A stretch of 64,000 nucleotides of DNA, from NCBI GenBank assembly GCA_943372215.1, contig CALRXU020000010.1, forward strand, positions 108,330-172,329. Direction: 5' to 3'. Below, piece by piece: positions 62,604 through 64,000 of this stretch. Under the pieces are notes generated by a model. It saw nothing but the letters and a program-made list of their open reading frames with translations, did no database searches and was not told where the DNA came from. Source of the stretch: UBA6183 sp943372215. GTDB taxonomy: Bacteria; Bacteroidota; Bacteroidia; UKL13-3. Position 1 is the stretch's first letter. Every line of letters starts with the position of its first letter. A program made the position numbers and the translations under genes.

Positions 62604-63985
62604 AAATAGTTTTTACACACGGATATTTTATTGCTGAAGACCCTAAAGAGCAGGAAATCATGAGGCCCTATGTGCCATTGGGTATCTTATATATTTCAGC
62701 ATGGCTACAAAAAAGTGGGTATGATAATGAAGTATTTGATGCCACCTTTTCAACCTTTGAAGCCCAAAAAGCATTTATATTGGAACGCAAGCCCGATGTG
62801 TTGGCACTTTATACCAACCTAATGACAAAGCTAAATGTATTGCGTGCCATACAGTTTGTAAAAGCACAACCAGAGTTAGCCCACACAAAAGTGATATTGG
62901 GAGGTCCTGAGGTACGCAACCACGTAGATAAATTTTTAGAATACGGAGCAGATTATATAGTGCTGGGTGAAGGCGAAGAAAGCATGTTGGAGCTGATTCA
63001 ATACCTAGACGGAGCCACTGATGTTACCATAGATCAGATTGAAGGGATTACCTATTTAAATGCAGCAGGAAAAACCACTTACAATAAGGAGCGGGTTAAA
63101 CTTAAAAACTTAGATGAATTGCCTTTGCCCAATCGTACCAAAGTAAACCTGCAATTGTATTTTGATGCCTGGAAAGCCAAACATGGCACCAGTGCTATTT
63201 CCATCAACACCATGCGTGGTTGCCCTTACAGTTGCAAATGGTGCAGCAGGGCAGTGTATGGCCAAAGCTACCGCAGGCGCAGTGCCAAGCATGTAGTTGA
63301 CGAAATGGAATGGATTAAAAACAATTATGAGGTAGATACCATTTGGTTTGTTGATGATGTATTTACCGTAAGCCATAAATGGTTAAAGGAGTTTAGAGAA
63401 GAATTGGAAAGCCGTAACCTAAAGTTTCCTTATGAGTGCATTACCCGTGCTGACCGCATGAATGAAGAAGTGATTGATGAACTTAAAGCCAGTGGTTGCT
63501 TTAGGGTATGGATTGGCGCAGAAAGTGGCTCGCAAAAAGTAATCGATTTAATGGATAGAAGGGTAGATGTAATGCAGGTGAGGAACATGATTAGAAGTGC
63601 GCAAGCAAAGGGAATACAAGCTGGAACGTTTATCATGGTTGGTTATCCTGGTGAAACCGAAGAAGATATTTTTGAAACAGTAAGGCACCTGAAAGATTCA
63701 GACCCTGATATTTTTACCATAACAGTTGCATATCCCATTAAAGGCACACCACTCTATCAGGAGGTTGAAAATGATTTTATACAAGACTTGCCCTGGGAAA
63801 CCTCCACCGACAGGGACATTGATTTTAAACGTACCTATTCTCGCAAATACTATAACTATGCCGTTAGGCACATTGTAAATGAAGTAAACGCGGGTAAAGC
63901 ATTAAAAAACAAACAATGGGTAAATTTAGCCAAGCTTAAATTAAAATCAATAGCGGCCAAGGGCGCAATGGCCATGAGTCGTTAA
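62600..63985 (+). CDS. B12-binding-type radical SAM protein, paralog B
   Basis: A 461-residue enzyme. The N-terminal domain shares its plan with paralog A (FTHGYFIAEDPKEQE, PYVPLGILYISAWLQ, IVLGEGEESMLELI); the core has NTMRGCPYSCKWCSRAVYG with the cluster cysteines, IWFVDDVFTVSHKWL and VWIGAESGSQKVIDLMDRR. GYPGETEEDIFETV is typical of the group. It is complete, ending 15 nt before the window edge. ATGA overlap with the methyltransferase gene shows coupling. The operon probably continues past the window. Confidence 0.92.
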   Translation: MKIVFTHGYFIAEDPKEQEIMRPYVPLGILYISAWLQKSGYDNEVFDATFSTFEAQKAFILERKPDVLALYTNLMTKLNVLRAIQFVKAQPELAHTKVILGGPEVRNHVDKFLEYGADYIVLGEGEESMLELIQYLDGATDVTIDQIEGITYLNAAGKTTYNKERVKLKNLDELPLPNRTKVNLQLYFDAWKAKHGTSAISINTMRGCPYSCKWCSRAVYGQSYRRRSAKHVVDEMEWIKNNYEVDTIWFVDDVFTVSHKWLKEFREELESRNLKFPYECITRADRMNEEVIDELKASGCFRVWIGAESGSQKVIDLMDRRVDVMQVRNMIRSAQAKGIQAGTFIMVGYPGETEEDIFETVRHLKDSDPDIFTITVAYPIKGTPLYQEVENDFIQDLPWETSTDRDIDFKRTYSRKYYNYAVRHIVNEVNAGKALKNKQWVNLAKLKLKSIAAKGAMAMSR

Positions 63986-64000
63986 ATAAGAAAGGCGGCC

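Noticed and set aside
1..64000. CRISPR arrays, insertion sequences, tRNA or rRNA genes
   Set aside because: I saw no spaced direct repeats, no transposase or integrase and no tRNA cloverleaf or rRNA-like stretch. Short tRNA genes would need a dedicated scan to exclude fully.

Overview
The window looks like chromosomal DNA of a Bacteroidota bacterium. Signs of this are the AT-rich coding sequence, signal peptides ending in AQ, a type IX secretion (T9SS) C-terminal sorting domain, PorV/PorQ-like and DUF6089-type outer-membrane proteins, the uppS-bamA-ompH-ompH gene order, promoter-like TAnnTTTG -7 elements and scarce Shine-Dalgarno sequences. Order or family cannot be fixed from the sequence. 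I see no rRNA, tRNA, CRISPR array, transposase or phage gene.

1-35 kb is mostly housekeeping and envelope genes. 1-5.3 kb: a cut-off outer-membrane protein, a PP-loop ATPase (Dph6-like), a GH53 galactanase lipoprotein, gcvH, rsmI, and a menaquinone pair (isochorismate synthase plus MenI-type thioesterase). 5.3-10.5 kb: a two-component block with a membrane PAS kinase, a receiver-only regulator and a REC-PAS-kinase-REC hybrid. 10.6-16.4 kb: a histidine phosphatase, a large T9SS cargo protein with a duplicated domain, and a prolyl oligopeptidase. 16.6-22.8 kb: the outer-membrane assembly locus (two DUF6089 proteins, uppS, bamA, two Skp/OmpH chaperones) closed by a strong terminator. 22.8-29.3 kb: lipoprotein maturation (lnt, lgt) around a PorV/PorQ-like protein and lipoproteins. 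29.3-35.3 kb: a TIGR01777 epimerase-like protein divergent from a CarH-like B12-binding MerR regulator, a DUF4412 protein, a crotonase, and comEC broken by a one-base frameshift in a homopolymer.

35.3-51.7 kb is a surface-polysaccharide locus: a Wzz-like protein, two Wzx-type flippases, two polymerase/ligase-type membrane proteins, GT4, GT39 and GT87 glycosyltransferases, an initiating phosphoglycosyl transferase, a 2OG-Fe(II) oxygenase, and a NodU-type carbamoyltransferase followed by DUF5989 and SxtJ-like small membrane proteins. No Wza-type exporter or tyrosine kinase is visible. A 658-bp non-coding stretch precedes the main gene run.

51.7-64 kb is the least explained part: an SGNH-hydrolase-like membrane protein, a methyltransferase, a lipoprotein with one CxxCH motif, a radical SAM/SPASM-like enzyme and an FkbM methyltransferase. 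After these comes a tightly packed six-gene run (B12-type radical SAM, methyltransferase, nucleotidyltransferase, B12-type radical SAM, methyltransferase, B12-type radical SAM) that reaches the window edge. Just before it lies an 87-codon ORF that seems to be an internally deleted radical SAM gene. This run is my best candidate for an undescribed biosynthetic system, probably modifying a glycan or lipid; the substrate cannot be read from the sequence.
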